Source: JBBSVE01 sp038233815
GTDB lineage: Bacteria > Pseudomonadota > Alphaproteobacteria > Rhodobacterales > Rhodobacteraceae
DNA: 14,042 nt
Reading direction: 5' to 3'
NCBI GenBank assembly: GCA_038233815.1
Contig: JBBSVE010000084.1
Span: forward strand, 1-14,042
Shown here: positions 13,425-14,042 of the stretch, piece after piece
Numbering within the stretch: the stretch's first letter is position 1
Layout: each line of letters starts with the position of its first letter
Program-made: the position numbers and the translations under genes
The notes under the pieces: generated by a model
What the model saw: the letters and a program-made list of their open reading frames with translations, nothing else
The model's database searches: none
Told to the model about the DNA's origin: nothing

Positions 13425-14042
13425 CTATTCCACTGTCACCGATTTCGCGAGGTTCCGGGGCTGGTCCACGTCCGTCCCCTTCGCCACGGCGGTGTGATAG
13501 GCGATAAGCTGGGCCGGAATAGCGTAGAGGATCGGGGCCAGCAGCGCGGGCACCTCCGGCATGGCAATGGTGCGCCAGCAACCTTCGCCGACCTCCGCGA
13601 TGCCCTGCGCGTCCGACACCAGAAGCACCTTGCCGTGCCGGGCCATCACCTCCTGCATGTTGCTCACCGTCTTGTCGAAAAGCGTGTCACGTGGGGCCAG
13701 GACGATCACCGGCACCTCCGCATCGACCAGTGCGATCGGTCCGTGCTTCAGCTCACCAGAGGCATAGCCCTCGGCATGGATGTAGCTCGTCTCCTTCAGC
13801 TTCAGCGCGCCCTCCAGCGCCAGCGGGAACATCGGCCCGCGCCCGAGGAACAGGATGTCGCGCGCGCGGGCCAGATCCTCGGCGATCACGGCCACCTCCT
13901 CCGCGATCCCGAGCGCGTGGTTCATCAGCCCCGGCAGCGCACCCAGATCGGCGAGATGGCGGGCGAGATCGGCCTCCGCCAGCCGCCCCCGGTCGGATGC
14001 CGCTTTCAGCGCCAGCAAGAGAAGCGTCAGAAGCTGAGCGGA
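13425..14042 (-). CDS. glmS: Glutamine-fructose-6-phosphate aminotransferase, C-terminal isomerase domain (partial)
   Basis: This is the 3' end of glmS, whose product makes glucosamine-6-phosphate from fructose-6-phosphate and glutamine for peptidoglycan and lipopolysaccharide. The frame stays open to the window edge (first codon read is Ser at 14042-14040), so the N-terminal glutaminase half and the start are outside. The visible 205 residues are the second sugar-isomerase (SIS) domain: ILFLGRGPMFPLALEGALKLKE, the hallmark YIHAEGYASGELKHGPIALVD, and the C-terminus DVDQPRNLAKSVTVE, which closes the synthase active site in known enzymes. It converges on moaA with 6 nt between the stops and no terminator hairpin in the gap. 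Confidence 0.97.
   Translation of the reverse strand, partial: SAQLLTLLLLALKAASDRGRLAEADLARHLADLGALPGLMNHALGIAEEVAVIAEDLARARDILFLGRGPMFPLALEGALKLKETSYIHAEGYASGELKHGPIALVDAEVPVIVLAPRDTLFDKTVSNMQEVMARHGKVLLVSDAQGIAEVGEGCWRTIAMPEVPALLAPILYAIPAQLIAYHTAVAKGTDVDQPRNLAKSVTVE

Overview
The window looks like chromosomal DNA from an alphaproteobacterium of the Rhodobacteraceae (Roseobacter/Rhodobacter group). The reasons are the high GC content with strong third-position GC bias, a PntA/PntB transhydrogenase pair, a VPLPA-type C-terminal sorting signal typical of that family, and MoaA and GlmS sequences of alphaproteobacterial character. No rRNA, tRNA, CRISPR, phage or insertion-sequence gene was seen. 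Taxonomy is inferred from protein character, not from a search.

Layout: (1) 2-1709, + strand: the 3' end of pntA and all of pntB, the proton-translocating NAD(P) transhydrogenase. It is followed by five tandem copies of a 15-bp unit that run into a perfect 15-bp hairpin. (2) 1821-2438, - strand: a secreted protein with an N-terminal signal peptide and a C-terminal VPLPA-CTERM anchor. (3) 2523-8330, - strand: a complete five-gene peptide-type ABC importer in the order ATPase D, ATPase F, binding protein, permease B, permease C. Coding overlaps of 8, 4 and 8 nt tie it together, and two GC-rich hairpins separate the binding-protein gene from the permeases. (4) 8527-11883, + strand, divergent from the importer: an ArgE-type M20 deacetylase, a broken FAD-dependent amino-acid oxidoreductase gene, and an M20D aminoacylase/amidohydrolase. 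(5) 11888-12328, - strand: a small lipoprotein. (6) 12414-13418, + strand: moaA of molybdenum cofactor synthesis. (7) 13425-14042, - strand: the 3' end of glmS, running off the window.

Regions 3 and 4 read as one functional island. A periplasmic solute, most likely a short peptide or N-acylated amino acid, is imported, its amide bond is cut by one of two zinc hydrolases, and the amino acid was formerly oxidised by the FAD enzyme. The oxidoreductase appears to be inactive. It carries a frameshift at a (GGGC)3 tract that looks like a 4-bp tandem duplication, and separately it lacks roughly a hundred or more codons that include the conserved C-terminal FAD-domain motif.

I found no convincing new defence or mobile system. 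The most notable items are the decaying oxidoreductase with two separable lesions, the 15-bp repeat array attached to a terminator-like hairpin, and the isolated VPLPA-CTERM protein.
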